Assembly (NCBI GenBank): GCA_037176905.1
Contig: JBBBWG010013557.1
Location: forward strand, 32,961-70,792
From: Azolla pinnata
Taxonomy: Eukaryota > Streptophyta > Polypodiopsida > Salviniales > Salviniaceae
DNA length: 37,832 nt
Direction of reading: 5' to 3'
Shown: positions 1 to 12,887 of the stretch, one piece after another
Position numbering within the stretch: the first letter of the stretch is position 1
How the letters are laid out: the number at the start of each line of letters is the position of its first letter
Position numbers and translations under genes: made by a program
Notes under the pieces: generated by a model
What the model saw: only the letters and a program-made list of their open reading frames with translations
Database searches by the model: none
Told to the model about the DNA's origin: nothing

Positions 1-101
1 GTCACTTGCCTATCAAAAAGGGATGAATACGACGGCCTCTGGGACGTTTGATGAACAACAGCTGAGCACAATGTATATTCTCGCTGTGAGGTTTTTTCAG
101 A

Positions 102-1360
102 AGTGATACTCCTATCACACCCCAGCTAGGGGTCTCCACAAATGAAGACTCTAACAGGGGTATAGATTCCCAACAATCCCCAACAATGATACCAAATTTA
201 GGTCATGCTCCTGCAGAACTACTGCAACAAATGGTACAGGAACATAGCAAAAAGTATAATGAACTTGCTGATGGTTGTCACCCCAACTCCTTGGTGGTAA
301 AATCCATTCCTAACTAGTTACATTACGCATCACACATAAATGTATTGAGACACGCTGTTACCCTGATATTTGTTGCATAACATCTATATATAGAGAAAAC
401 TGGGGCAATAATGTCTTGAAATCCAGTTACGAATATGCAGGACCAATAGTTGTATAGGCCACTCCCATATATAGATCGTTAGGAATATTTCCGAACCTTT
501 TCATAAATTATCCATACCCTTACCTTTGCATTACATTAGAGGACACTGAACTCCTTGATTCTACTGATTTTGCAGGCAAAGCTAGAATATCTTCAACAGC
601 AAACCCAACAGTTGGAACAAGTTCTTTCATCTAGAGTAATACTAATATTGTGTTTGCACAAATAATAGCTTGCTTGATCCAGCTCTCACTAGGATTCCAT
701 TTGATTATCTGTTCTTTGCAGCATCATTTGGGCAGGATAGCAAACTACGAAAATCCTTGTAACAACCTTACCAAACTATATTATAACTGTATAGGAACAT
801 TTACATATATAAAGTCAATTTTCCTATTGCAATATACACATCTTATAATATGTATGGACTGTATTAAGAATATAACAAACTTTCTTCTACAGATGAAAAT
901 AGTATTCCCTGCCGAAGGCTAGATGACAGTTCTGTTCAAATTACTGCCTCAAATCCAACATGGGACATTGGTTACGGTCAGCAAAGAAGATCCATTCATT
1001 GACAAGAGCTACTGAAACTTTTATCAAGATAGTAATTGAATTGTAGCCATATCTTTCTCAATTAATAGCATTTCTGGCAGGTCGTACAGGCTTCGTGAAT
1101 GTAGATATACCACAAACTCGGCCATCCAGCACCATGCATGCGCTTCAGCCTCATCAACTTAGCACACAAGAGCTCATTGCTAGTGTCAGAGCTCGGTGCA
1201 ATCAGACGAAGGAGGTAAAATGCATAGAAGATAGATTCATGCATAACACAAAAAGATTTCTTGCAGTTGGTTTCCAAGATTGTTTTTACATAAATGGTTT
1301 TTTGATGCAGATTCTACTGGGAGCTGGATGGAACAGACCTACATGAAGTTAGATTACAAA
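102..1360 (+). CDS. 3' part of an unidentified plus-strand gene (exon fragments)
   Basis: Several exon-like blocks lie on the plus strand. Block 102-296 follows a good acceptor (pyrimidines then CAG), ends at GTG|GTAAAA and encodes a Gln/Ser-rich stretch containing AELLQQMVQEHSKKYNELAD. Block 576-635 follows TTTTGCAG and encodes AKLEYLQQQTQQLEQVLSSR, which looks like a coiled coil. A block from 894 encodes DENSIPCRRLDDSS and joins in frame to one from 1081 (RTGFVNVDIPQTRPSS through ELIASVRARCNQTKE), ending at GAG|GTAAAA near 1215. A last piece near 1311 could end in WNRPT-stop. The phase between 576-635 and 894 does not close, so the model is incomplete. The 5' end is outside the window. I do not recognise the family. 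The glutamine-rich coiled coil would suit a transcription factor or scaffold protein, but that is only a guess. Confidence 0.4.
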
Positions 1361-2554
1361 TGACACACATAGAATGATGAATCTTACATAGTCGCTTGAT
1401 TCCTATAAAATTAATAGCCTCATAGAGGTAAATGTGATGATTTACTAAAAATTTTGTCTGAGAAATTACCCCACGGTTGATTCAGGATGTAAGATAATAT
1501 TTCCCATAGGAAGAAAATTGTAAGCCGTTTATTTGTAAATAATCCTCGTTGGACTTCTAAAGTCCAGCTATTAGTTATGAACCAAATTCAGCTTACCAAA
1601 AATAATTGTGGCAGTCCATAGAGACATAAATAACAAATAAATAAAAGATAATCTAATGGTAATCAAATCCAAGGAAAACCACAAAGGTGTCCCAATCGTT
1701 TAAGCACAGAAAATATCTGGATTTACACATGACCGGAGAAACCTGGAAGACTTCACAAAGAAACACTTGAATAAAGGCAGACTATCCAATTGATCTCTAT
1801 AAAAAGAAAGCAAGTTCAATCATTTATCAAGTGCACATACAATAACCAACCATTCTCGACACAAAGGAAAAACAAACGATGAAGGAGACCATGCTATCCG
1901 TCACATAACCATGAAGATTATATCTCAATCAAGATTGCAATCGTCTAAAAGGCGGAACAAGATACCTGATCCTCTGACAACAATGATGTCAATTTGGATA
2001 TGAGACACAATAGAGTAGATTGGCCATCCTCATGGACCCAAATGGATCTCAACAAGGATTGCACTTCTATTATCTTTGTGTCACCATTTTAAAATATTGA
2101 GAGATTTAAATCCCTTGAAATGTCCATAGACAAAGCCAAAACAACCACTTTTAATTCTACTCAAAGGTAAATGCCATAGACAAGCTATCAAGCGGCATAC
2201 AAAATTCACTAGACCAAGAGAATTAACTCAAACCCTAGGCCCTAGTATTTAGGCAGGGCAAAGGATAAGACAGCACAAACAAGAAAGAAAGCAAAATATC
2301 TGGAACTGTCCCTACAAGTGCTACGCAAAAGAGAGAACTTTAACATTCCAATCTACGCAAGCCAATATACGCAATGGATACAATGACACAAATACAACAA
2401 GAATGGGCGGAGGAACATTGAAAAGACGGCATATAAGAGAAGCAGAAAAAAAAAAAGAAACACCAAAGAGAGGAGAAATACCCAAGAAGAATACCTTGGG
2501 AAGAAGCACAGATTAAGTGACGGAAGCGGCGGCTTCTTCTTTCCTTCTTTTGTT
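1361..2554. other. Convergent intergenic region
   Basis: About 1.2 kb between the end of the unidentified plus-strand gene and the stop codon of the minus-strand YlmG gene. It is AT-rich without long repeats and should hold the 3' UTRs of both convergent genes. Short minus-strand reading frames at its right end are out-of-frame shadows continuing past the YlmG stop. I see no further gene. Confidence 0.4.
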
Positions 2555-3352
2555 TCAAGATTGAATTGTGGTGTTGAGGATGGAAGCGAGGAGGCCGAGA
2601 ACAAGAAAGGCCAAGAGGGGGCTCACATCGAGGGCATTGAAGAGAGGAGGAACGATGTTCCTGAAGAGGTTGAGATATGGATCGCACATGTCCCGAATTG
2701 CTTGCAGAGGCTGCCGCTCCCATGGTATGTTGGGGAACCAGCTCAGAAGTACCCGCACCATCAGAACACCGCTGTAGAGCTCAAGCCATTTTGCCATCCC
2801 TGACGCCACCACTGTCAGCGGCGTGTTCACGCTGTTCGTTGATATGGCCGCAAAACAGAGCAGCGGCATCCCAGTGGCTGCGGCCATGCATAACTCCCTC
2901 CTTAGAGCTTTGATCTGCTCCGACTCTGCTGCTGCAGAAGCAGCAGCAGCTAGTGATGATGATGAATCATCTGTTCTCACTACCTGCCCGTGCTGAGTTT
3001 GTCGCGATGGACCTAAGGTCTGGGAGACCGATTTGGCTAGGGTTATGGATAGCGTGACTAGAGCCTTGGCGACTGAGATGAGGGTTTCGGCGATGATGGG
3101 CGATGGGATTCTTGCGATTGGGGAATTGGGCGATGAAGCTCTAAGCGTTTGGGTTGCGGAAACAGCGATGGGCGATGGAGCTTTCCGGTTCAGGGTTTGG
3201 GAGATGGCGATGGCGGAAGGCAGAGCAGATGAGCTTCTGAGGATGGAGAGGGAAAGGAGGGGCTTGGGATGCGCGGAGGAGGAGGAGGAAGAAGGCGGTG
3301 GAACAGAGACGGGGAGCAGAGAAGGGGAGAATCTGAGCAAGCTGCTGGCCAT
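2555..3352 (-). CDS. YLMG1: YlmG/YGGT family protein, chloroplast-targeted
   Basis: A 265-residue single-exon frame starting at the ATG at 3352. Residues 1 to about 115 are rich in Ser, Ala and Pro with few acidic residues, as expected of a plastid transit peptide. The mature part begins near residue 145. A hydrophobic segment lies at about 156-185 (MAAATGMPLLCFAAIS). The YGGT domain follows at about 188-262, with LYSGVLMVRVLLSWFPNIPW, then RDMCDPYLNLFRNIVPP and a final membrane segment (SPLLAFLVLGLLASIL). Plant YlmG proteins are thylakoid or envelope membrane proteins linked to nucleoid distribution, and a relative (CCB3) acts in cytochrome b6 haem attachment. This one looks most like the YLMG1 type, but the subfamily call is from memory of the motif. 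Confidence 0.9.
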   Translation of the reverse strand: MASSLLRFSPSLLPVSVPPPSSSSSSAHPKPLLSLSILRSSSALPSAIAISQTLNRKAPSPIAVSATQTLRASSPNSPIARIPSPIIAETLISVAKALVTLSITLAKSVSQTLGPSRQTQHGQVVRTDDSSSSLAAAASAAAESEQIKALRRELCMAAATGMPLLCFAAISTNSVNTPLTVVASGMAKWLELYSGVLMVRVLLSWFPNIPWERQPLQAIRDMCDPYLNLFRNIVPPLFNALDVSPLLAFLVLGLLASILNTTIQS

Positions 3353-3414
3353 GGTGCTCGGAGCAGAGAATCTGTGGAGGAACAGAGAGAGGTATCTACA
3401 CCGCAGAGAGAACC

Positions 3415-3525
3415 CTAAGAAAACCCTCTCTTTCTTCTTCTTCTTTCTTTCTTCTTCTTCTTTCTTCTTCTTCTACTCTTCTTCTTCTTTCTTCTTCTTC
3501 TTCTTCTTCTTCTTCTTCTTGCTGA
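3415..3525 (+). repeat. CTT/TTC microsatellite upstream of the YlmG gene
   Basis: An imperfect pyrimidine tract of TTC/CTT units starting about 60 bp upstream of the YlmG start codon. On the sense (minus) strand it is a GAA-rich purine tract, probably in the 5' leader or core promoter. Confidence 0.85.
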
Positions 3526-4437
3526 TCATCTTCCTCTTTGGTAATCCATTTCCCAACAATACTTCGGAGTTCTTGATCAATCTCTCATTAAACCATTTTC
3601 TCGATGCCAAAATGCAGATCGGAGTTTGATCAGATGAGAGAAGATCAGGAGTTCTGACTCGTAGAATAGGATGTGGGATCTTTCTGAGGGCAATATGTTA
3701 AGGGAATGGTTCCTCTTAATACTTTCTTATAGAAAACGAGGCGAAAATTGCGGCCTCTTATCTTGCATTTTGGTTTCCTTCTTTGGTATCAACACATTTC
3801 ACGAATCGCTGTTTCGGTAAGCCCCATCCAATTATGAACCGTCGGATTCTTTCATCGATTGGCTAGAGCTTCCATGATTTTTAGGTCATCGCTTTGCAAA
3901 AAACACTCGGGAGTCCCTTTTGAAGTGTCCTTCCCCATTTATAAGAGATATAGCATCCTTGACCTAACAGTACTACCGGTGAGAGCCAATTAGTATGAAA
4001 ACAAATCTGGAGATGACTATTTATGTTACAATTATCATATGAAGTACACTTGGGAGGGATGGTCATGTAAAAAGTTCACATGAAATATGAACCTTCTTAA
4101 CGGCTTCAAAATGCACTAAAGAACCAGGAAATCTTTCCCTTGAATCTCAAAATTGTCAACAAGACACTAAATTCATAATCACTGCTGATTCATATAAATT
4201 TCCCTCCTGGAATGTTGAAGGCATTTTAGAAATGCACTTGATTAGTCCAGGCAGGTTCCATCTTTAACAAAACGAGAGTCGAAAATTGAGTGTGCATATG
4301 TACGCTAGAGACTGATGGATATGTACCTCTCCAGGGTGTTTACCTAGAAGTTACAGGATAAATCTGCAAAGTATGCACCAATACCCAACTGAAGTTACAG
4401 TTTATCTTTACAAATCTCTCACAATCTGCCTCCTTTT
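3526..4437. other. Spacer between YlmG and PARP1, including an exon-like relic
   Basis: This should hold the YlmG promoter and the PARP1 3' UTR. No open frame of interest is seen. At 4360-4378 there is a close copy of part of a PARP1 catalytic exon, described as a finding. Confidence 0.4.
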
Positions 4438-7400
4438 TCAATGACGTCCCTTGAACTTGAACTTCACTTTGAGCAAGAACCGAAGACACACCTAGACAAT
4501 CAATTTTGCAAAACGTTAACAAACACAAGGCTGTGATGGACGCAAAATCTCACATCTACATATCGATACATAAAAAACCAAGATACCTGATTTGTATTAT
4601 ACACTATGTACTCGTTATAAAGCAAACTAGTGTCTGAGACGGCCGAAGCGACCGGATGGCCACAAGGGACAGAGACATCATTCCATGTTTCAAATTCCGT
4701 TTCCAAAGGCTTGTTTTTACCAATTCCTTTTGTTGAATGTTTTCCAGAGGGTGGCTTCTCCATATACTACAAAAATGCAAACAGAAATCAACCCAATGAT
4801 GCTACTTCACAGGAATTTTCTCGCTTCAAGACTAGATAACCTATAACAGAAGATAAAACAAAATGCCACCTTTGCTGCCTTCAGCTCGTACACATTCCCA
4901 AGGGCTACTTCCGAGAGAAGCATTAGGCCGACAGGGTTTGACTTCGACGTGAAACAGTATTGAGCACTCTTGCTGACCAAATCTGCAAAGTATACACCTT
5001 TGCCAAACTGTAACCACAGACATAATACTTTAGTGACAAGCCAATGAATATTAAAAAACTGGACTAGTAAAACTCAAATAGTTACCATGTATCCTGTGAC
5101 AGGTGCCTCTGGAGGAGCTATTCGCAACCCTTGACTAAGAATACCGACATAGTTGGTTGTGCGCGTCCCTACATCAAGATGATTCATTTCGATGTATATA
5201 ATTGAACAAAAGAATAACATGATCATGATTCCTTTGAATGGAGTCATGTAATTGAGGGTGATATCACAAGACTAATCTTCTAGATCTTTTAACGACCATT
5301 AGAACATTAACTAAACATTAAGCAAACAACAATGATAATGTGGTATGCAATATTCTTCCCAATACTGCTGATCCAGTGATAATGTAGTACCTCTTTCAGC
5401 CTTCCATAGACCATCATAAATGCAAGATGCTGCCTAATAATGGCTGCTAATTATGATCAATTGAACAGTGGTTTGTTGCCACAAACCGAAAAAGGAATAT
5501 CAAAAACAGTGAGTACCATGCCACAAAAGCATTCGATTCCCAAGCTTCTCTTTCTGTGGACGGTATGCATTTTCTTCTCCTTCTCTTACAACAGTATATA
5601 CATCTTCAAGCTCCAAGCCCCATTCCTAACTCATCAAAAAGGATGTATAAAATAATGAGACACGCGAGGATAACAAACTTAAACTTAAGAATTCCATTAC
5701 ACTCTACCGTGTGTGTAGGTGCATGAGTTCTTTCCAGGTACTTCTTAATAAGCTTGAATTCATCACTATCATGTGGTAATGGTATAATATCACATTTTAA
5801 TTTCCTGTAATTCACATCAAGTGGATCTTCATCTGTGTCGTCACCTGTGGACCCAATTAGCTTTGAAGCCAATTCAATGTCTCTTAAAGCTTCCAGCATA
5901 TCAATCTGTGAAATAAAACAAAACTTTCAATGCAAATTAAACTTTAACAAAATGGGAGGGTCTAGTCCAATAAAGACCTTAGACTTGAGCGTATCCTGAT
6001 CCACTATGATCCGTGGATGAACGTGTGGAACTAGGGTGAAAAAACGATTGCTAGCATCAACAAGTAAATTGTTCATCCTATCTGAGTGGTCATTCAAAAT
6101 GTTTTGAATCTCCGTCAAAACCTGAAAAGCTGAAGGAACATGTAACTTTAAATCAACTAGCAATTTAACTTTATTCCATATCATAATCCACTACCATATA
6201 AAAAACTTGGTTTGTCTAGCAAACAACATTTCACTTTCATATTGCAAGTTTACTTTTTAACCTCTCTAATATCAGAAAATTCTCTTAAAATATCAGTCAT
6301 CAATAACAAAATATCCTTGTTCACCAATGTCTGCAAAGACCAGTTTTGAATCAGGAAGTTTAATAAACAAAAATTCATCTGAAATGCTAATGCACAACAT
6401 GCTAGGCTTTATTTAAAAATGAAGGTTACACAGACACATTTGAAAGTTTCACTATTTCCAAGCAAAAAAAACAGGAGCGAGGTCTAATCAAAGAGACATT
6501 TCATCCACCCTCTAATACAAAGTAGAAATATGGCGACTGATTTTCCACAATCTGGATTGGAGCCACTCTGATTGCTCAGGAGAGAAGCACTTGAAAATAT
6601 GCCTCAGTGATTATAAATGCTGCTCCCCTCCCCATGGTGCGACACTGTGTAGTAATGTACAAGCAAAATACAGGTACGATGCTGCGGCCAAGCAAGGTAC
6701 TGAGCCTCTGTGACTGTTAGGGCTACTACCCGATAATACTAAGTACACTCCTCATGATGTACAAACAAACGACTCAAACAAATCCGAGTAATGAAGCTGA
6801 AGCCATGCTGAAATATCTACTTTCTTGTTAACGTAAACCTTGAAGTTTATGATCAGTTTTGCTAATGAATTTCAGACAGATTCTGACAATGGATAAAATC
6901 GAATTCCTCAATGCAAGCATGAAATAAGAGTTTCCTCTAGCATCTACAACAGCTGAAGGATTCACGGATAATTGTGAGACAGCAGCTTGAAAGATTAACA
7001 AGGCTTCAAAGAAAACTATAATGGCATAGCCAATTTTCAAATTTAATAATTAAGCCCAACTTCGGTTCAGTCGAATGGCAAGATTTTCATGTTCATTGAT
7101 GGTACGTCCACAATCACAAAAAAAGAAACTCAGAATTTTCTTACAAATGGGAAATCTGCTCTTGATTGCAGACATAAACTTCAAACCCCTAGCACCAATA
7201 AATAATAAAAGGTTCTCTCAAGTCATGTGAGATGCATGAGTTGTTTTGTTAAGAATTGCAAACCTTGGTCAATATTCCGTTTGCTTAATTTTCCCAGAGG
7301 CATTTCAGACATGTTGATCTCGAACTCCATCATAGCAGTCCTGATCGAAAATAAAGCTGATCATGTCAGGATCATTTAGAACAATCGGATAAATCATGAA

Positions 7401-10400
7401 CAAGGCTTAAGACAAGCTAAATTTTACCTGTAGGTCTCCAGGTCAAATAGCATCTTCATTAAACTGATCACACGGGGATCAAGCTTGCTTTCAGTACCAA
7501 GGGGCTTCATCTTCTTAGGGGAGCTATTAACTCCATAATCCTTAAAAAAGAAAAAAATCCATTTATTTCACCCTAAAAAATACAGATTTACACTATAACC
7601 AGCATATTCAATTTAAAACTTACAATTTCTAGAGGATAGAATTTATTTGGCTGCTTTCGGAAGTCTGTTTTATTTTCCCATGCCTCCCACTCATTCCCTG
7701 TCTTCTCACGGAAAAGTCTTTTGAATTCTTTTATAGCATCTGGCTTCGACATTTTATCACTTTTAATTCCACCAATTTTTGAGTTTCCTATTCTTCCCCA
7801 TCTCCGAAATAGATGGTAAGTATTCTTTTTATCATGCTCAATGATCTGTAAAATGTAATAGCTATAAAAAAAACCCAAAGGTAATCTAAAACGTTAGTTT
7901 TGCCCGTGAGTTGAGAATATTTACCTTCTTTAAGAGATCAAATTTTACCTATTGATGCCCGTGGAAAGATCTGATAAGTTGAGTGTTGTGTTGAAAATTG
8001 TTTTGCCTACTTCTAGAATATGACCAACATCCTGTAGGCCACTTTCCTCATGAACTGCACTCCTACCTTTGACTTTGACCTTCATAATTGATGAAAACTT
8101 TCCAGCTGTTTCTAACATATATTGGTTAACTGGCACCAGAACTCCTTCCTTCATACACTCTTCAAGGAACTCTTCCTTCACGATGGGCACTCGCAAACTC
8201 CTGAGGGGATTACACATTTGTATCAAGGTAATAGTCCAAAATGCAACAAGATAAACACACACACACACACACTTACTGTGCAGCTTGAAATTTTTTTTTG
8301 TTTGGCTCAACTTCAAGCTCCTCTTCATTGGTCACCACGCAAACAGTTTCTGACAAAAATAACACCATCAAGATGCAAACAACGAGTATTCTCATTGATT
8401 GGAAGATCAACAATGAAATGACATACCGGAAGTTATATCATTCAGAAGCTGGCCACCATTGGCAAGAATCTGCTGTTTCCACTTAGCCTGCCAGGAATAA
8501 AGCTCATTTAACTCCTTAGAATGTTACTGCATCAAACATTGAGTGAGTATGGCCAAAAACCTTGCATTTCTTGCCAACAATGACAACAACCAATCCTGAC
8601 AATGCATTCCCTTTTGAGTTCTTTTTCTTTCCAGATCCTTCCACAGATTTCACAACAAACTTATCTCCTGTTGATGTCTTGGGCAGTAAAAGCCTGCTAT
8701 CCTTCTTTTCCTTTTGAGTTTTGAACCACTGCAACCGATATTCCACAGACAATTTAAAAGTAGTTTACGTTTACAAAGAAAAAACCATACTATGGATAGA
8801 TCAAGTAAAACCGACCCTGAGGAAAGAAAAACAATACTAATAAATGCTAATGAATAAGAGCAGAAACAATTTTTGTTACAGTTTATTTGATGTTCATTAG
8901 AAAAGACTACAGACGGAAAGACACTTACCTTTTTCAAGTAGTCATTATCAACTCCTTCTGGTATCTTCCATTTCCCATTAAGATGTTCAGGAGATCTAGT
9001 CAAATAAGTACATTTGCTCCACTCCGAAATATTTCCCATACACCTATACTGCCCATCATGATACTCAAGAAAGCCAGTACATGTAGGACACTTTGCAAGC
9101 GCACCAAACAGCATACCATCCGCACTAATTCTCAGAGGAAACAAATTTGTTTAGAAAAGATTACTTAAATAAAATTATGAAGATTAAGAAATAAGGAACT
9201 CACCAGCGCTCTCGCAGGTCATATTCAGACCCACGGGAATCTTGATCATTCTCTTCCAGCATCAATCGCATTTCTGAAGTGTTGACATGCTTTTTAAGAT
9301 TGTCTTTGAGATCCCAAAGTGCTTTAGATTGTTGCTCCAACTGTCTCTCATTGTCAGTGCTGTCCACACCTTTAGTACCCGGTACTTTTTCAGAAGACAG
9401 CTGCAGATCACCTTTCCGGGCCCTCTTAGTTTTCTCATCAACATTTTTGGGAGTTGGCTCTTCTTTTATACCTTTTCTCTTTATGCCCTTTGCATTTGAT
9501 TCATCATTGACAGCAACTGATTTGTTTATACACTGGCCTGCAAATGAAAATATAATCTACTTATGCACAATAGATTAATTATCTTGGGCGTAAGAAAACT
9601 CAATCATAATTATACCTGGCTTTAACAGCTTTTTCGTTATCTCTTGATCTTCTTTACTAAGGTTTTTCCAGCCAGGAATTTCTTCAATAGGTTCTTTCCA
9701 CCAATCAAGGTCAAAAAAACATTTTGCATGCCGCCATGCAGGCACTTTCCCACGAAATTTACCACCATCTGGGGTCACCATAGTAGATACACGAACCTGT
9801 GAGAATAAAAAAGACAGCAGAACATATAATAAAAGCCACACAAATCGTAAACAGGCAAAAGCATTAAAGACAAGGGCTTAGGAACAAATAAGAAAAACAC
9901 AAACGAAAAGAAGATATATAGTTTTTTCTTGTCAATGAGACATAAAATCAGGAAACTGCAGCATTTGATCCTTAGAAACCTCTATCAACAACAAAGGCAT
10001 GATAAGAAGTTTTCTTTCTACATTTGCACATTGGAATCTAATGGCAATCAATGCATAGTAGCACAAGCTGTCTGTGACACACAGGAAATGCTAAAACATA
10101 CAGAATTTAGTTTTGACACAAGGACAATGTATAACCAGAAGGAGAACCATATTTTCAGTTGCTGTTAAGATTTGAAAAGCGAATCATTAATTAGATGTAC
10201 ATGAAAAGAGGTGCACGAAATGAATAAAGTCGGGTTCTGTATAACAGCCTCTAATCAAACATAGCTGTAACAGAGATGGTTACAAATGAAAAAAACCATG
10301 ATCATAAATCCATTTATGTATCCGAAATCCTTATCACTCACAATGTAGTTAAACACATCTCAAAATGTCAACAACATGTCCATCAGAAATCCATCTCCAA

Positions 10401-12887
10401 TGCATTCGTAATTGCTTTTCTTGAATTCTCAGAGCACAGTACCACTTAGTGCACAAGCAAGAGGATGGTCTACCCAGAATACCAATGTGTTTGCCTTAAC
10501 TCATATCCCCTGTTCCAAGGAGAACATTGAAGTTTCAGATCTAAGTCAAAGAGACTCCAATCAGCAGCCTCAACTAGATTCATCTTTGTTCATTTATAAA
10601 ACAGGAGTTTTGCCAATCTTGAGGTTTGCGCTTTCTCTACTTCAAGGGAATGCATCCAAATATTTTAAGACTAGCATAGCCCTGAAGACGTAAGGTTATT
10701 TAACTAATCTATTAGCTCATCTACTTAAACGTAACTGTTGTGTTTGTTTCAGATATAACAAGTTTATGGCATTTCTAAATGTTTCCGTTCTGTTCCATTC
10801 TGCTGGTGAAGTTCCGCAGACTTTCTGGGTATGCTATGCAAACACAAAAGTCAACTCACACCAAGCATGTGTTTAGATACATACTTCATACCTGACCCTT
10901 CTCAATCTTTTCAATACAAGTCTTGCAGGTTGCTCTTGAAGATTTGGCAACCTCTATTGCATAGTCCCCATCTCCATCAGAAGTAGCAGCATCAGTATTA
11001 TCTTCCTCTAGCATAGTGTTGGTTTTTCCATCAACGTAGGCACGGATCTTTACCTGATCTTCCCATCTGAGGTTATCAAAGCCCTCTACGTCATCAACAC
11101 TGTAGATTCATCAAGAACAGTGTCATAATAGTAAGGCACAAACCTTTGAAATGATCTACAAGCAGAGGTAAGATAATGATAACTATCCAGGTATTAATGG
11201 GAGATATAGTTAATTGTGCGGCAAGACTAGAGTAAAAGTCAACTTACGATTTCATCTGCCCTTTCTTTTTGAGGACGCAAGCAGCATGGTGCCAAATCTG
11301 CAAAAATGCGTGACTGAATGAAACTCTGATCCACATATGAAGCAAAAAACATACTATGAAAAGATTCTTTAACCAGAGTTAGAATCTGAGATCATCCTAG
11401 AGTTAAGTAACGCGCATACACAGCTACGTCGGGCGATACACTAAATTAACTTGTTGATGTATGTATAATTGTATCCAGACAAGGTTAATCGGCGACAATC
11501 ACGTAAGGATCCAATTTTTCTTTAACAAAGACTACTTGCTCTCTTACATATTACAAGTGAATGCACAAGCAGTCACTCGTCATACAAATGCCTAAATCCA
11601 TCCTCGGTCTCAAGGGAGGATGCGCGAGGTTCATATGATTCCAACAGCGTCTGTTGATTGTGTGAAAATTGTGAATCAAGAAGTCCTGCAATAGCATTTC
11701 CTGTAGTAGTTTTTCTACTGCGATCACGTCCATCAACTAGCGATACTCGTATGACATGGCATGAATAAAAAAAAGGAGTAAGCTTAGCAGCCGTTGAACT
11801 TATTATCAAACATCAAATGTAAATACACTTGGCCATTTCTTGCCCCATCGTTTAGTAAAGAAGAGGTCATATAAAATAAGAATCCCAACATGAACAGCAC
11901 ACTGTCAATAATCCACGTCCGTTACAGAAGAGTATTGAGTTTAAAAATTGCAAATGGAGAGATTTCCACTTGAAATGAACGGTCTCTTAGTTTATGACGG
12001 AAAACAGGTGTGCTCATTTATGTTGTTCCAACCACTGCCCAAATTCTGATACATTGTTTTCACATTTCCAGTTCCTCAGATTATTCGTTTCGGATAAGGA
12101 AGACCTTGGGAGATGGCACAATTATCTGGTACCCAAATAGAAGAAAACCAGAGTTCACATGCACTATGTTTTTTCTTATGCATCTACATATATACAAGCG
12201 TGAAAGCATACCAAAATTTCGACGAGGCATGCACCTACAAATGTGCGTAATATTTTCTCTACCCAGAATGTGTGGATAAAAGCTTACCAAAGCTTCAGAA
12301 AACATATAATTCTCCGCATCCATAGCCACAAGTTTATGCAATAAGTTTACCCAATACCTCCGCATCCATAGACACAAACACATGCATGAGCTTACGTGCA
12401 CAATTCTTGGTTTGCACATGCCTGAAACTATTCATACAAGCATACAGAAAACCTGCAATTATTCACAAGTTGCGATTGCCTAAAGTTCGAACTAAGACAG
12501 GTACACATTTGCAATTCTCGTAGTCTAAAATCTTTCGGGTGGAACAAAAAGAAAAGAATGCCTGCCAGAAACAGTGGATGATGAACGTACGCATGCACAC
12601 ACAGACAAGCACAAGCCGTGAGATTGTGCACACCCCATACGTGTATCCATAAACACACGGAAAAAAAACAAAGGAGGATTTTTTTTTCGGGGAAGGGAGG
12701 ATAGATAGGCCGAATTGGAGCTTACAGGCATGAAGCCATCGAATTGAACAGCGGGAATGACTTTGGCGATCCGGAAGGAGTCTTTGGTGATGATGCTCTG
12801 GCAGGTTTTGCAGGTGGAGCGATTGGATTTCGCGTACTCGGCCTTGAAAGGCTTGTGGGAAGCGGAAGCGGAAGCAGCAGCAGCCAT
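4438..12887 (-). CDS. PARP1: Poly(ADP-ribose) polymerase 1 (PARP1), 20 exons
   Basis: Uses NAD+ to build poly(ADP-ribose) on proteins at DNA breaks in the nucleus. Exons: 12726-12887, 11248-11297, 10892-11099, 9616-9796, 9204-9537, 8929-9124, 8561-8728, 8427-8487, 8277-8349, 7949-8200, 7624-7861, 7428-7540, 7264-7340, 5978-6129, 5708-5905, 5517-5625, 5086-5168, 4870-5007, 4587-4766, 4438-4491. They total 3027 bp, or 1008 residues, and all phases close. Domains: zinc finger 1 (C26, C29, H58, C61), zinc finger 2 (C129, C132, H163, C166), PADR1/zinc 3 (C324, C327, C340, C350), BRCT about 415-500, WGR about 563-641 (W583-G-R), regulatory helices about 665-790, ART about 822-1008. The H-Y-E triad is H857, Y891 and E983, so the enzyme should be active. 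The start at 12887 begins [12 protein letters not shown]; an in-frame ATG at 12974 lies upstream, but the shorter start matches the family better. Confidence 0.96.
8252..8273. repeat. CA dinucleotide repeat in a PARP1 intron
   Basis: A short (AC)n run directly beside the splice donor at 8276 of the exon 8277-8349. On the sense strand it is a (GT)n run just inside the intron. Confidence 0.9.
9797..10891 (-). other. Large PARP1 intron between exons 3 and 4
   Basis: About 1.1 kb separating the two halves of zinc finger 2: the CKTC half is in exon 3 and the H-x2-C half is in exon 4. Plus-strand frames here are unremarkable. No mobile element is recognised. Confidence 0.6.
11298..12725 (-). other. 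First PARP1 intron
   Basis: About 1.4 kb, splitting zinc finger 1 between its two Cys ligands (exon 1) and its His/Cys ligands (exon 2). It begins with GTAAGC on the minus strand. I see no coding sequence. First introns of this size often carry regulatory sequence, but nothing specific is visible. Confidence 0.6.

Noticed and set aside
102-1360. MIKC-type MADS-box gene
   Set aside because: The Gln-rich coiled-coil block is only loosely reminiscent of a K-box and no MADS domain is in the window, so the family is left open.
3033-3629. Plus-strand frame of 198 codons
   Set aside because: It is the antisense shadow of the YlmG gene and ends in translation of the CTT microsatellite.
6262-6332. 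Extra PARP1 exon (frame [20 protein letters not shown])
   Set aside because: The flanking exons join in phase without it and reproduce the conserved family order (KLSKRNIDQ then AFQVLTEIQ), so this is intron.
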